From Monomorium pharaonis (Eukaryota > Arthropoda > Insecta > Hymenoptera > Formicidae): a stretch of DNA of 64,000 nucleotides. Both the position numbers and the translations under genes were made by a program. Shown here one piece after another: positions 63,338 through 64,000 of this stretch. The first letter of the stretch is position 1, and every line of letters begins with the position of its first letter. The stretch spans positions 17,603,047-17,667,046 of the forward strand of contig NC_050471.1 of assembly GCF_013373865.1 (NCBI RefSeq), given 5' to 3'. Below the pieces are notes generated by a model. The model did not search any database. It had not been told where the DNA came from and worked only from the letters and a program-made list of their open reading frames with translations.

Positions 63338-64000
63338 AATGTTGCGAATGTTCTTAATATGTTAATTATTTAATTTCAAATTACACATATTCCACCAACG
63401 CCTATAAATGAAAGAGAAATACAATTACGTGATGTGATAAAGGATATTATAACAAATGCAGTGAATGACTTATCATTTGATGTACACACTCATTTTGCTT
63501 TAAAATTTCAAAATTATTTGGAAGTGGATTTACCTGACATAGAATATGTAACAGATAAAGTGGAAGAATTTTTAGAAAATGATAATGTTGATTATGAACC
63601 TGATAATGAATATAATTGTGAATCAGAAGACGAAATTTTAAATAGTAGCTATAAAAGGAAAGCCGTCGAATATTGGAGAAGTAATAAAAGGCCGACACTC
63701 TCTTTTAGGAGTGCAACGTCGCTTCAGAAAGGTGAAATTCCTACCACAATTATCATTTTTAAAAAATTCTTCCTCATCATTTGTTACATATTCTGTGTCA
63801 GGTAAATCCACTTCCCAATAATTTTAAAATTCTAAAGCAGTATCAGTGTGTACATCAAATGATAAGTCACATTCACTGTTATAATATCATTTGTTATAAT
63901 ATCCTCTATTACATCACGTAATTGTATTTCTTTTTCATTTATAGGTGGAATATGTATAATTTGAAATAAAATAATTAACATATTAAGAACATTCGCAACA
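63338..64000. mobile_element. fold-back of two convergent transposase-like 5' fragments, cut by the window edge
   Basis: TGTTGCGAATGTTCTTAATA at 63340 reappears as its reverse complement ending at base 64000, and pairing extends over about 250 bp (63340-63590 with 63745-64000). Both arms begin the same coding sequence on opposite strands, meeting near 63730. Confidence 0.75.
63386..63735 (+). pseudogene. truncated transposase-like ORF
   Basis: The frame reads IPPTPINEREIQLRDVIKDI, then an acidic middle, then YKRKAVEYWRSNKRPTLSF, which resembles the start of a helix-turn-helix region (KRKAVEYW) in pogo/Tigger-like transposases. It starts without a clear ATG (GTG at 63434 in frame) and is cut at about 63735 where the inverted copy begins. 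The family assignment is an inference. Confidence 0.5.

Overview
This window is nuclear DNA from an insect, most likely a hymenopteran and plausibly an ant. The evidence is spliced genes with very long AT-rich introns, a mariner with TA target sites, a degraded BEL/Pao element, LINE fragments and many palindromic non-autonomous DNA transposons. I saw no bacterial-style genes, tRNAs, rRNAs or CRISPR arrays. The species cannot be fixed from the sequence alone.

Two conserved genes lie head to head. On the minus strand, the nuclear gene for mitochondrial ATP synthase subunit beta starts at 26549. Five coding exons (26441-26549, 22745-22957, 21193-21456, 9161-9504, 299-524) run leftward, and the C-terminal exon or exons lie beyond base 1. 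On the plus strand, VPS41 (HOPS complex subunit) starts at 36306. Six exons are visible (36306-36326, 37467-37601, 52847-53126, 60529-60727, 60966-61120, 61559-61799), and the gene continues past base 64000. Every junction was read from GT/AG sites and checked for phase. Between them, a compact candidate gene (coding 34302-34322 and 34657-35022) would encode a 128-residue protein that I do not recognise. It has a basic N-terminus and a SUMO-interaction-like motif.

Everything else is transposon-derived or simple sequence. ATP synthase introns hold a fold-back element (5085-7255), a TTAA-flanked element (7331-8011), an element ending 12 nt inside an intron (8263-9149), a degenerate LTR element with a tRNA-Pro-like primer site (10508-12267), an inverted dimer of a fold-back element (12430-15517), and nested palindromes (16242-20150). 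The intergenic region holds a P-element-like element with a THAP-like fragment (27081-27720) and a nest of MITEs (27721-31762). In that nest, insertion order and target-site duplications can be read directly. VPS41 intron 2 (15.2 kb) carries a palindromic element, a 3.5-kb LINE, a mariner with intact ends, a 2.5-kb fold-back and several microsatellites. Intron 3 (7.4 kb) carries two linked minisatellites (16-bp and 15-bp units) and a BEL/Pao pol relic, all between two 60-bp inverted repeats. Genes and elements do not cooperate functionally in any way I can see. The biological interest is in palindrome architecture, insertion-site evidence and the small spliced candidate gene.
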